Shown here: positions 41,666-50,164 of the stretch, one piece after another
Layout: each line of letters opens with the position of its first letter
Position numbering within the stretch: the stretch's first letter is position 1
Translations under genes and position numbers: made by a program
Notes under the pieces: generated by a model
The model's input: the letters and a program-made list of their open reading frames with translations, nothing else
Database searches by the model: none
What the model was told of the DNA's origin: nothing
Assembly: GCA_963746955.1 (NCBI GenBank)
Contig: CAVVDR010000027.1
Coordinates: 1-64,000, forward strand
DNA from: DASQBT01 sp963746955
Lineage (GTDB): Bacteria > Pseudomonadota > Gammaproteobacteria > Burkholderiales > Thiobacillaceae
DNA: 64,000 nucleotides
Direction of reading: 5' to 3'

Positions 41666-43387
41666 GTGTTCAGCCTGCACGGCATAGGCGTATCCGGCGG
41701 CATCGCAATCGGCCGCGCCCACCTGACCTCCAGCACGCGCGTGGAGGTGCCGCACTACGTTCTGGCCAAGGAGCACCTCGATGAGGAACTGAAGCGCTTT
41801 GAGGCAGCCTTCAACCGGGCCAAGCTGGAACTGGAAGGCCTGCGCGCGCACATTCCGCCCAATGCGCCGCAGGAAATGGCCGCCTTCCTCGATATGCACC
41901 TCATGATCATGAATGACGACATTCTTGACGAGGAACCGAAGCGCATCATCCGCGAAACCCAGTGCAACGCAGAATGGGCTCTGAGCCAGCAGATGGAAGC
42001 CCTGGTGGGTCAGTTCGAAGCGATGGACGACCCCTATCTTCGCGGCCGCTCGGAGGATGTGGTTCAGGTGGTGCAACGGGTGCTGAAGGTACTGATGGGG
42101 CACCCGGGGCATTCCCCGCTGGAAAACGTGGACGGACAGGAATGCGTGCTGGTCGCGCACGAGCTGACCCCGGCCGACATGATTCTGTTCAAGAACGTAC
42201 GCTTTGCCGCCTTCATCACCGATCTGGGCGGAGCCACGTCGCATACTGCGATTCTGGCGCGCAGCCTGAATATTCCCTCGGTAATGGCGCTGCACAATGC
42301 CCGCTCACTGGTCCGGGATCACGAATGGATTATTGTCGACGGACGCGACGGGGTGGTCATTGTCGATCCGGATCAGGTCATCCTGGATGAATACCGCGTC
42401 AAGCAGGATCAATGGCGGCGCGAGACTGAAAAGCTCAAACGCATCAAATTCAGTCGCGCCCGCACCCTGGATGGCACCGAGGTCGAACTGTTTGCCAACA
42501 TCGAACTGCCGCAGGACATAGAGGCGGTAAAGGAGTCGAGTGCGCAGGGCATCGGCCTTTTCCGCAGCGAGTTTCTGTTCCTGAGCCGGGACGACCTGCC
42601 TTCGGAAGACGAGCAGTTCGAAGCGTACAGGCATGTGGCCGTCGCCATGGAGGGCAAGCCCGTCACCATTCGCACCCTGGATCTGGGTGCCGACAAGCGG
42701 GCGCCGTGGGGCCACACTTCAGCAGACAACCCCGCCCTGGGCCTGCGGGCCATCCGGCTTTGCCTGGCCGAGCCCAAGTTGTTCCTGTCTCAACTGCGGG
42801 CCATCCTGCGGGCGTCCCATTATGGCAACGTCCGCATCCTGATCCCGATGCTGGCCCATTTCGGCGAATTGCGCCAAACCCTGCAACTGATTGTCGCCGC
42901 CAAGCAAAGTCTGCGAGATGCGAAAGTAGCCTTCGATGAGAACGTTCCCGTAGGCGGCATGATAGAAATTCCCGCGGCTGCCCTTATGGCGGGCACCTTT
43001 GCCGAACACCTGGATTTCTTGTCCATCGGCACCAACGACCTGATTCAGTACACCCTGGCCATCGACCGTGCGGACGATGCCGTGGCCCATCTCTATGACC
43101 CCCTGCATCCCGCGGTGCTTACGCTGATTCACCAGACCATCAAGGCAGGGAAAAAGAACGGAAAGTCCGTCGCCGTGTGCGGAGAAATGGCGGGGGATCC
43201 GGAACTCACGCGCCTGCTGCTCGGTCTGGGCTTGCGTTCCTTTTCGATGCATCCCACCAGCCTGCTGCCGGTCAAGAACCAGATTCTGCGCAGCCAGTTG
43301 GATGAGGTTTCGGATCTGACCCTGCGCATGGTGAAAAACATGGACCCGGACAAGACCCACAACCTGCTCGCCAAGCTCAACGCTTGA
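41666..43387 (+). CDS. ptsI: PTS enzyme I
   Basis: A 573-residue phosphoenolpyruvate-protein phosphotransferase. His193 lies in LGGATSHTAILARSLNIPS; the PEP-binding barrel shows SQGIGLFRSEFLFL, RTLDLGADK and MIEIPAAALMA; the catalytic Cys is in VAVCGEMAGDP. It starts with GTG 41666, 4 bp after the HPr stop. EI, HPr and EIIA form a complete phosphorelay without transporter. Confidence 0.97.
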   Translation: MFSLHGIGVSGGIAIGRAHLTSSTRVEVPHYVLAKEHLDEELKRFEAAFNRAKLELEGLRAHIPPNAPQEMAAFLDMHLMIMNDDILDEEPKRIIRETQCNAEWALSQQMEALVGQFEAMDDPYLRGRSEDVVQVVQRVLKVLMGHPGHSPLENVDGQECVLVAHELTPADMILFKNVRFAAFITDLGGATSHTAILARSLNIPSVMALHNARSLVRDHEWIIVDGRDGVVIVDPDQVILDEYRVKQDQWRRETEKLKRIKFSRARTLDGTEVELFANIELPQDIEAVKESSAQGIGLFRSEFLFLSRDDLPSEDEQFEAYRHVAVAMEGKPVTIRTLDLGADKRAPWGHTSADNPALGLRAIRLCLAEPKLFLSQLRAILRASHYGNVRILIPMLAHFGELRQTLQLIVAAKQSLRDAKVAFDENVPVGGMIEIPAAALMAGTFAEHLDFLSIGTNDLIQYTLAIDRADDAVAHLYDPLHPAVLTLIHQTIKAGKKNGKSVAVCGEMAGDPELTRLLLGLGLRSFSMHPTSLLPVKNQILRSQLDEVSDLTLRMVKNMDPDKTHNLLAKLNA

Positions 43388-44025
43388 GCACGAAGCCGAT
43401 TCCATTCGTGCGAAAAGCGCAATACTGGGGTGACGCCTGCCGGCTGTTGAGCCGCAAGGATCCGGTCATGAAGGCCCTGATCCGGAACCATCCGGATTCC
43501 ATCCTGCGCAGCCGGGGCAATGCCTTTGAAACCCTGTTGCGCGCCATCGTCGGGCAACAGATCTCGCTCAAGTCGGCCGACGCGGTATGGGCACGCTTAT
43601 GCGCTGCAACGCCCATCCAGGCCGAATCGGTGAGCCGGCTTGAGCCTGATCAGTTAAGACTCTCCGGACTGTCGCGCATGAAGGCAGAGTACTGCTGTGA
43701 TCTGGCAGGCCATTTCGTCGAAGGCCGTATTCGCCCGCGCCGCTGGGCGCGCATGGAGGACGAAGCGATCATCGCCGAGTTGATCGACGTTCGCGGCATC
43801 GGCCGCTGGACCGCGGAGATGTTCCTGATGTTTCATCTGCTGCGGCCCAATGTCTGGCCAGTGGATGACTTGGGCCTGCTAAGGGCATTAAGCCTTCATT
43901 ACGCCGAGGGTGAAAAAATCACCCCGAGCCGCGCACGGGGAATGGGTGAGGCCTGGCAGCCCTGGCGCACGGTGGCCACCTGGTACTTGTGGCGCAGCCT
44001 CGATCCGGTGCCGGTGGAATACTAG
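43384..44025 (+). CDS. AlkA-type DNA-3-methyladenine glycosylase
   Basis: A 213-residue HhH-GPD protein: LLRAIVGQQISLKSADAVWA, the helix-hairpin-helix IDVRGIGRWTAEMFLMFHL and catalytic Asp in WPVDDLGLLRAL. It removes alkylated bases from DNA. The start is uncertain: TTG 43384 overlaps the ptsI stop, and GTG 43408 is the alternative. Confidence 0.9.
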   Translation: MSTKPIPFVRKAQYWGDACRLLSRKDPVMKALIRNHPDSILRSRGNAFETLLRAIVGQQISLKSADAVWARLCAATPIQAESVSRLEPDQLRLSGLSRMKAEYCCDLAGHFVEGRIRPRRWARMEDEAIIAELIDVRGIGRWTAEMFLMFHLLRPNVWPVDDLGLLRALSLHYAEGEKITPSRARGMGEAWQPWRTVATWYLWRSLDPVPVEY

Positions 44026-44046
44026 GAAGTGGTGGCCAACGGCACT

Positions 44047-44072
44047 AAAAAGCCCCGCATCGCAGGGCCTTG
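44047..44072 (-). terminator. Rho-independent terminator after grxD
   Basis: On the minus strand AAGGCCCTGC-GAT-GCGGGGCTTTTT forms a 10-bp stem with a T run, 20 bp after the grxD stop. The stem is near-symmetric and may also stop the convergent glycosylase transcript. Confidence 0.75.
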
Positions 44073-44092
44073 TTTCGAGTGATCAAGCGAAC

Positions 44093-44413
44093 TCACGCCG
44101 CCTGCGCATCCGACAGAAGTTTCTGCAATTCCCCCTTCTGGTACATCTCGGTCATGATGTCCGACCCGCCGACAAGCTGGCCATTCACGTACAACTGAGG
44201 AATCGTGGGCCAGTTGGAAAACTCCTTGATGCCCTGGCGGATTTCGGGGTCAGCCAATACATTGACAGAAACATAATCCGTCACGCCGCATGCCTTAAGA
44301 AGGCTGGCCGCATTGGACGAGAATCCGCATTGGGGAAACTGCGGCGTGCCTTTCATGAACAGCACGACTTTGTTGCCGGTGATGGTTTCGCGCAGGGTGT
44401 TTTGTATGCTCAT
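44093..44413 (-). CDS. grxD: Monothiol glutaredoxin GrxD
   Basis: A 106-residue protein with the CGFS active site (QFPQCGFSSNAASLLKACG), the WPTIPQLYVNGQLVGGSDI loop and EMYQKGELQKLL. CGFS glutaredoxins bind a 2Fe-2S cluster with glutathione and deliver or sense iron-sulfur clusters. It is transcribed alone. Confidence 0.96.
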   Translation of the reverse strand: MSIQNTLRETITGNKVVLFMKGTPQFPQCGFSSNAASLLKACGVTDYVSVNVLADPEIRQGIKEFSNWPTIPQLYVNGQLVGGSDIMTEMYQKGELQKLLSDAQAA

Positions 44414-44760
44414 GGCGTGCTCCTATTAATCTTGAGTAATTTACTCAAGTATTATACGGTTTCGTGAATCTTCTTTCAAGCTGGGGATTCCTTGGGCGGA
44501 ATGAAGGCATTGTGTAGCAAATGAGGAATCAGCAGTTGAAGAGGCACGTGAAGCCGGGGGCACTCAAGAACATCACCACCAATCAGGCCGGCGGCGCCTC
44601 ACTGGCCGCCTATGAGCGCATCTTGGAAATGAAGTGGCTACGCCAGCGCGCAGGTTATTCCCCGTCGAAGAACGAAGGGGGTTGCGGTCGATTGCCACCG
44701 CCAAGGCGGAAACAATAAAAAAAAGCGCCTTCTGGCGCCTTGATGCTCCGACCCTGGATT
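44414..44760. other. Intergenic region between grxD and the Tat-signal gene
   Basis: A 65-residue frame from ATG 44521 exists on the plus strand (basic, no motif) but has no ribosome-binding site and no recognisable family. The region contains the grxD promoter and, at its right end, a terminator. Confidence 0.4.
44717..44741 (-). terminator. Rho-independent terminator after the Tat-signal gene
   Basis: On the minus strand AAGGCGCC-AGAA-GGCGCTTTTTTTT is an 8-bp stem with a run of eight T, 20 bp after the stop of the gene ending at 44761. It closes the HPr-rel-A cluster. Confidence 0.85.
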
Positions 44761-45456
44761 TCACGGGTGCAGGCTCTTGAAGTAAGCAAGGACTTGTGAG
44801 GCATTCCAATTCGCTCCCAATGGATCGTATATGCCGCCAGTGACGATCACGGCGTTGAACATGGCAACGACATCTGATTGGGTAATCGGATATTTGGTCT
44901 GGTCGGCAGCATTCAAATAAGCTGCAATCGCCTCTTGGCCTAATGCGAAACCTGAATCTGTAAATCCGCTCCTCACTTGCAGCTGGACGTTTGTATCTGC
45001 GATGGGTGAGTAACCCCAGTTATTGTCATATGTGGGGACATAACCGAGCAACACTTCCAACACTGTGGCTGTCCGATTGTCACTCGGGGATATGGTGTGA
45101 GCTCTATAGGCATTAGCAAAGTGTGTTGGCGCACTTTTTGGAGAGCCTTGGAAATTACGTGCACCGGCCACATTTTGATGGATTGCGTTGTGAACGTAAA
45201 AATCCGAATCCAAAGGCCACGCAGCAAGATAGGTAGCTGGGGAAGATCCAAGCGTCGCACAAGATACTGGTTCTCCATGGCTGGAAACATTGCCCGACTG
45301 CATGCCGGAGATGGTGCAGTTATACGGAGCGGCGCCCAATACCTGCCTGCTGGCCAATGTACCCAACACGGCCGGTGCCACTAATCCGGCCTTGGTCAGT
45401 CGACGGCGGCTCACATCGACCTGAGGTGTTTCCTTGTTGGTTTTGGTTTCTTCCAT
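44761..45456 (-). CDS. Tat-signal exported protein of the HPr-rel-A locus
   Basis: A 231-residue protein starts with a twin-arginine-like signal (SRRRLTKAGLVAPAVLGTLA then SRQVLGAAP), followed by the cysteine-containing NCTISGMQSGNVSSHGEPVSC region. The rest is acidic and aromatic (YLAAWPLDSDFYVHN, YDNNWGYSP) with no enzyme motif. Similar proteins with SRRRL signals are found in betaproteobacteria, with unknown function. It is the last gene of the cluster with a PqqD-like protein, HprK-like kinase and nucleotidyltransferase, so it is a candidate substrate. That is inference from position. Confidence 0.65.
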   Translation of the reverse strand: MEETKTNKETPQVDVSRRRLTKAGLVAPAVLGTLASRQVLGAAPYNCTISGMQSGNVSSHGEPVSCATLGSSPATYLAAWPLDSDFYVHNAIHQNVAGARNFQGSPKSAPTHFANAYRAHTISPSDNRTATVLEVLLGYVPTYDNNWGYSPIADTNVQLQVRSGFTDSGFALGQEAIAAYLNAADQTKYPITQSDVVAMFNAVIVTGGIYDPLGANWNASQVLAYFKSLHP

Positions 45457-45593
45457 GCGTCACCTGCGAATACGTTATCCTCGTTTATACCAAGCAATTT
45501 CCATTCCCAAAAGCGCGGTACGCCGCTGCGCCGAGGATTGGGGCAGGCAGCTGGACTGCCAGCCGGAATTGTGTAAGAAAAACCGACACCGAC

Positions 45594-46691
45594 TTAGTCC
45601 TTTTTGCTGTTCTCAGGTTCTGGAATGAGACCCTGCCAAGCCTTGTAGGCCAGATGGGGGAGCAGCAGGGACAGCGGCATGCGCAGGGCATGGGAACGGA
45701 CATATAGAACGAATGCCGCCAGGGCGTTGCCGGCCAAGCGACAGCTCGAATGGGCGCTGGCAAAGCCGCGCAGGAACAGCGTGTCTTGCAGGAGCGCTCG
45801 CCCGGTCCAGACAGGTGGCGCGGTTGCCGCCAATAATTCGCCTGGCACAGGGGTACACAGGAGTCTGGCGCAATAGCGCAAACCCAATCCCAACGGGCCT
45901 GTCAGGCCGAGTTCGCGGCCGCGCCGCAACAAATCATCCCACCAGTTCACGCGGCTCTTGCCGTGCCGCAACAGGGCATCCAAGTCCACTAAGTCGCGCA
46001 AGGAATGGCCCCATTCCCCCTCATGGAAGAGATGGGTCGCAGAATGGAGCACCAGATCTTCCAGACTGGGTACGCAGAGTGACTGAAAGCCAGGGAGCAG
46101 TTGGCTCGCCGCGATGACCCGTTCGGGATAGGTACGCAGACGCGCGGTTTCAGGCAATAGATTGTGGTGGACGTCGAGTTGGCTCTTGCGGCGGATGTGC
46201 GTCATCGGCGGCAGTTCGTGCATCCAGCGCCGGTAATAGCGCTGGTCGTAGGCGCTGTGATGGCTGCTGATCCAGCCATGCAGCATGAGCGTGGACTCGG
46301 TCCGGGCCAGGGCTGCCTTTGGCACCAGGATGTCGATATCGGCGAAAAGCCGACCTTCGGCGGGGGGTAGGTCGGCCATCACATAGGCCGCGCCTTTCAG
46401 CAGTACCGCAGGGATCCTTTCGCTGCTGAGCGCCTGATCCAGCTTGCGCGCTTCCCAGGCAACGGCTTGGCGCTGCCGCGCAGCGGCGGTGGCGACGCCG
46501 GAAAAATGCCGCCGTATCGCGGTGGGCAAGCCTGGTGTCAGGCCACCCGCTTCGGCCAGCACCGCGAGCCGTGAAAGCAGCCCAGCCTGGCGGGCTTGGC
46601 GCAGCAAGATGTCCCAAGCCGCCATTGATAGATCCGCCATCTTCTCCGGCGCGATCAATACATCGAGAAGGGGTTGGCAGAACGGCTTCAC
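45594..46691 (-). CDS. Nucleotidyltransferase family protein (NTP_transf_5 type)
   Basis: The 365-residue protein has QALSSERIPAVLLKGAAYVM, RLFADIDILVPKA with the Dx-D metal motif (DIDIL) and DVHHNLLPE, as in the nucleotidyltransferase group that accompanies HPr-rel-A and similar peptide-related loci. The C-terminal part is helical. GTG 46691 overlaps the stop of the kinase gene (GTGA), so the two are coupled. The transferred nucleotide and acceptor are unknown. Confidence 0.8.
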   Translation of the reverse strand: MKPFCQPLLDVLIAPEKMADLSMAAWDILLRQARQAGLLSRLAVLAEAGGLTPGLPTAIRRHFSGVATAAARQRQAVAWEARKLDQALSSERIPAVLLKGAAYVMADLPPAEGRLFADIDILVPKAALARTESTLMLHGWISSHHSAYDQRYYRRWMHELPPMTHIRRKSQLDVHHNLLPETARLRTYPERVIAASQLLPGFQSLCVPSLEDLVLHSATHLFHEGEWGHSLRDLVDLDALLRHGKSRVNWWDDLLRRGRELGLTGPLGLGLRYCARLLCTPVPGELLAATAPPVWTGRALLQDTLFLRGFASAHSSCRLAGNALAAFVLYVRSHALRMPLSLLLPHLAYKAWQGLIPEPENSKKD

Positions 46692-47587
46692 GCCTGAAGT
46701 TCCCGAAATACCCGCAAGGCGTCGTCCAGTTGGCCGTATTCGAAATCCCAGCAATCACAAGCGTCCATCAAAGCTGCCGCCCGTTGGAATCCCAATGAAC
46801 CGAGCAGGCTGTAGTTGAATGCATGACTGGCCAGATGGAGAAACGCGGCGGCTTTGGAGTGGGGAGTGAGTTGTGCGGCAGCGCCCGCTTTCCAGCGCGG
46901 GAAAACGATCCAGCGGGGGTGGGCCGGTGTGCCCATATTCTCCAGGCTCTGGGATGTGGGACGAAGATGCGCCACCGTGCCTTTGTGGGTGTCGCGGGCG
47001 GCATCCCCCAGCACGGCTTCCGTTGAGTGGGCGCGGATGATGTCGATGGAGGCGTTTTTCAGACTGACCGGGCGGGCGAGACCGTACAAGAGCCCATCGT
47101 CGCGATCGATCAGGGCGATTTCGTCGGACAGCAACCGCCAGCCGTCCAGCATGAGCGCCGCGGTCAGGGTACTTTTCCCCGCGCCAGGATCGCCGGGCAT
47201 GATGAGGGCATGGCCGTCTCGTTCCAGGACGGCGCCATGGAGCATAAGGTAGTGGTGGGCGTGGCCTGCAACGCACCAATTCATGCCCCACTCCAGCATG
47301 GCGAAGGCTTGGTCCCGGGGCAGCGGCTTGAAAGGCGTGTAGCCGTCATGCCAGAACTGGGCTTGGGGGTGATAGAGCCGACGCATCCCGCCCAGTGCGT
47401 CGATGCGCACGTGGAAGTCAGAGAAAGCCCCTGCCGCCAGCGGGAATTCACCGTAGAGCTTGGCCAGACCATGAGCTATATCCGGCAGATGGCTGCTTAT
47501 GCGAAAAATAAACGGCCCCGTTGCGAGTTGCAGCCCTGAGCGCAGGCGCCGGCTCAGGTCCGCTGGGGAAAGGTCGCTCAGTCGCAT
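46688..47587 (-). CDS. HprK-related kinase A
   Basis: The 299-residue protein has a P-loop MPGDPGAGKSTLTAALMLDG and the kinase-like LLSDEIALIDRDDGLLYGLA, then RPVSLKNAS, which are features of the C-terminal half of HPr kinase. The N-terminal half differs from HPr kinase/phosphorylase. This is the HprK_rel_A type, always next to a PqqD-like protein. Its phosphorylation target has not been shown. ATG 47587 overlaps the PqqD gene by 10 bp. Confidence 0.88.
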   Translation of the reverse strand: MRLSDLSPADLSRRLRSGLQLATGPFIFRISSHLPDIAHGLAKLYGEFPLAAGAFSDFHVRIDALGGMRRLYHPQAQFWHDGYTPFKPLPRDQAFAMLEWGMNWCVAGHAHHYLMLHGAVLERDGHALIMPGDPGAGKSTLTAALMLDGWRLLSDEIALIDRDDGLLYGLARPVSLKNASIDIIRAHSTEAVLGDAARDTHKGTVAHLRPTSQSLENMGTPAHPRWIVFPRWKAGAAAQLTPHSKAAAFLHLASHAFNYSLLGSLGFQRAAALMDACDCWDFEYGQLDDALRVFRELQA

Positions 47588-47892
47588 GACACCGGTTCGA
47601 TACATTCGTGGATGAGCAACACGCGCAGCAGTTCGTCGACCGCAGCTTGCATTTCCTGAGCCATTATGGGCGCGGCCATCATGGCGTTAAGAGCCTGCTC
47701 TATGGCAGACTTATCCAGTCCATGAGATTCAGCCAAGAGGTCCAGCACGGCAAGAGCCGCGTCGGAGAGACGCATGGTCTCGCCTGTGCCGCTGTGATAG
47801 ATCACCCATTCGCCATCGCCTTGCCAGCGCTCGAATTCCACGCCGGGTGGGATGCGAAAGCATTCCGGCCTGGTCACCTCTGCCCCGGCCAT
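47578..47892 (-). CDS. PqqD-like protein, HPr-rel-A system
   Basis: A 104-residue protein resembling PqqD, the peptide chaperone of PQQ synthesis: FRIPPGVEFERWQGDGEWVI YHSGTGET with RLSDAALAVLDLLAES and a helical C-terminus. PqqD-like domains (RREs) bind precursor peptides. Here no radical SAM enzyme is present; partners are the HprK-like kinase and nucleotidyltransferase. It overlaps the end of prmC by 19 bp, so translation is linked. Confidence 0.85.
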   Translation of the reverse strand: MAGAEVTRPECFRIPPGVEFERWQGDGEWVIYHSGTGETMRLSDAALAVLDLLAESHGLDKSAIEQALNAMMAAPIMAQEMQAAVDELLRVLLIHECIEPVSCD

Positions 47893-48734
47893 TGTCCGCC
47901 GCTGACGCGGGTTTGACCTGCCAGGTCAGCGAGGGTGAAGATCTGGCTCAGACCAGCTTGATCCAACAACGCGCGGCAGGCAGCCGCCTGGTCATAGCCG
48001 TGTTCCAGAATCAACCAGCCATCGGGCCGCAATCGGGCCGTGGCGCCAGCCACGAGGATGCTAATTGCGTCCAATCCGGCGGGACCTGACGCAAGAGCAG
48101 ACCAGGGTTCATGGCGTAAATCACCGTTGCCAAGGTGGAAGTCGCCACTGGCGACATAGGGCGGGTTCGAAATGATCATGTCGAAATTCGTCGCAGCCAA
48201 TTGAGCGTACCAGTCGCTATCGAGGAAACGGACATTACTGGCTGCAAGTCGATCTGCGTTCTCCTTGGCTACTTCCAGGGCGGCCTCGCTCACATCTACA
48301 GCCAGCACCTCGCAATCCTGCCGCTCGATAGCCATGGAGATGGCAATGCATCCGCTTCCCGTGCCCAAGTCCAGCACGCGCGCAGGCCGGTCCTTGGGCA
48401 GCCGTTCAAGCGCAGCCTCCACCAGAAGTTCAGTCTCCGGCCGCGGGATCAGCACGGATGGCCCGACCTTGAAAGACCGCCCATAAAATTCACGCCGGCC
48501 CAGGATATAGGCAATGGGCTCACCTGCAAGGCGGCGTGCGAGTAACGATTCATAGCGAAGGCTGGACTCGCCATTGAGCTCCTGATCGTCGTGGGTCAGC
48601 AGCCATGCCCGGTCGACGTTCAGCGCCTGTTCAAGCAAAACCCGTATTTCCAGCCGACTCTCCGCGGCTTGCAGCGACAAGGCTTGAGACAATCGGGGTG
48701 AATCCCGGAATAGAACATCCTTGATGGTCGACAT
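47874..48734 (-). CDS. prmC: Release factor glutamine methyltransferase PrmC
   Basis: The 286-residue protein from ATG 48734 shows YILGRREFYGRSFKVGPSVL, IPRPETELLVEAALERL, the SAM loop VLDLGTGSGCIAISMA and the catalytic NPPY in ISNPPYVASGD. It methylates the GGQ glutamine of release factors. prfA lies 1.4 kb upstream, separated by the sulfide:quinone oxidoreductase gene, whereas the two are usually adjacent. Confidence 0.97.
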   Translation of the reverse strand: MSTIKDVLFRDSPRLSQALSLQAAESRLEIRVLLEQALNVDRAWLLTHDDQELNGESSLRYESLLARRLAGEPIAYILGRREFYGRSFKVGPSVLIPRPETELLVEAALERLPKDRPARVLDLGTGSGCIAISMAIERQDCEVLAVDVSEAALEVAKENADRLAASNVRFLDSDWYAQLAATNFDMIISNPPYVASGDFHLGNGDLRHEPWSALASGPAGLDAISILVAGATARLRPDGWLILEHGYDQAAACRALLDQAGLSQIFTLADLAGQTRVSGGQWPGQR

Positions 48735-48849
48735 TGGATGAACAGCGCTAAGGTAATTCATTAACTTGACGTAAATAGGGATAATTGCCGCTTCGCGCCG
48801 CTTTCCCTGCAGCCAGCGCAAACTACCAGAATAATAGGAGACAGCTCAC

Positions 48850-50121
48850 ATGGCCCATGTCGTTGTATTGGGTGCCGGCTTAGGCGGCATGCCGATGGCC
48901 TACGAAATGAAAGAGCTCTGCCGGCCGGGGGATACGGTTACGGTTATCAATGACAGCGACCATTTCCAGTTCGTTCCCTCCAATCCCTGGGTAGCGGTCA
49001 ACTGGCGCAGCCACGAGCATATCACCTTCCCCATTGGGCCCTGCCTGGACAAGAAAGGCATCAATTTCATCCATGGCCGGGCCAAGCGGGTGCACCCCGC
49101 AGAAAACCAGGTCGAGCTGGAAAACGGCCAGCAGGTCAGCTACGACTTTCTCGTCATCGCCACCGGGCCCAAGCTGGCCTTCGAAGAGGTCGAGGGCATG
49201 GGCCCCGAACATTTCACCCATTCCGTCTGCCATGTGGATCATGCGGCAAAAGCCGGCGGCGCCTGGGCAAATTTCGTAAATGATCCGGGGCCGGTCGTGG
49301 TCGGTGCCGTGCAAATGGCTTCCTGTTTCGGCCCGGCCTATGAATCCGCCTTCATCATGGATACCGACCTCAAGCGCCGCAGAATCCGCGACAAGGTGCC
49401 CATGACCTTCGTCACCGCCGAGCCCTACATCGGCCACCTGGGCCTGGGTGGCGTGGGCGACTCCAAGGGAATGCTGGAATCCGCAATGCGCGATCGCCAC
49501 ATCAAGTGGATCTGCAACGCAAAGGTCAACAAGATCGAGGCAGGCAAGATGTTTGTGACCGAACACGATGACATGGGTAACGTGAAACGCGAGCATGAAC
49601 TCCCGTTCAAATATTCCATGATGGTGCCCGCTTTCAAGGGCATCGACGCCGTGTTCGGCATCGATGGGCTGACCAATCCGCGGGGTTTCATCCTGATCGA
49701 CGAATTCCAGCGCAATCCCAAATACCAGAACATCTTTTCCGTCGGTGTCTGTGTCGCCATTCCCCCGGTGGAGGCCACCCCGGTACCTACCGGCACCCCC
49801 AAGACCGGCTACATGATCGAGTCCATGGTCACCGCCGCTGCCCACAATATCCGTGCTTCCATGGATGGTCGCGCGCCACAAAAGAAAGCCACGTGGAACG
49901 CCATCTGCCTGGCCGATATGGGCGACACCGGCGCCGCCTTCGTCGCACTGCCGCAAATCCCCCCGCGCAACGTCAACTGGTTCAAAGAAGGTCGATGGGT
50001 GCATCTGGCCAAAGTCGCGTATGAGAAATACTTCATCCGCAAGATGAAGAAAGGCTCGACCCAACCCCTGTACGAGAAATTTGTGCTCGGCGCCCTGGGC
50101 ATTACCAAGCTCAAGGACTGA
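48850..50121 (+). CDS. sqr: Sulfide:quinone oxidoreductase
   Basis: A 423-residue FAD protein starting MAHVVVLGAGLGGMPMAYEM. All three redox cysteines known from the Acidithiobacillus ferrooxidans enzyme are present: Cys127 in HSVCHVDHA, Cys159 in MASCFGPAYE and Cys353 in WNAICLADMG. EPYIGHLGLGGVGDSKGML and KTGYMIESMVTAAAHNI also match. The C-terminus has the amphipathic KYFIRKMKKG for membrane contact. It oxidises sulfide to sulfane sulfur and reduces quinone. AGGAG precedes the start. Confidence 0.95.
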   Translation: MAHVVVLGAGLGGMPMAYEMKELCRPGDTVTVINDSDHFQFVPSNPWVAVNWRSHEHITFPIGPCLDKKGINFIHGRAKRVHPAENQVELENGQQVSYDFLVIATGPKLAFEEVEGMGPEHFTHSVCHVDHAAKAGGAWANFVNDPGPVVVGAVQMASCFGPAYESAFIMDTDLKRRRIRDKVPMTFVTAEPYIGHLGLGGVGDSKGMLESAMRDRHIKWICNAKVNKIEAGKMFVTEHDDMGNVKREHELPFKYSMMVPAFKGIDAVFGIDGLTNPRGFILIDEFQRNPKYQNIFSVGVCVAIPPVEATPVPTGTPKTGYMIESMVTAAAHNIRASMDGRAPQKKATWNAICLADMGDTGAAFVALPQIPPRNVNWFKEGRWVHLAKVAYEKYFIRKMKKGSTQPLYEKFVLGALGITKLKD

Positions 50122-50164
50122 GATTGTCGGGGCTGCCGTAAGCCTGGGTTGTGCCCCGGCTTCT

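Noticed and set aside
44521..44718. A 65-residue plus-strand gene
   Set aside because: No ribosome-binding site, no motif, proline/arginine-rich end typical of non-coding GC-rich DNA.
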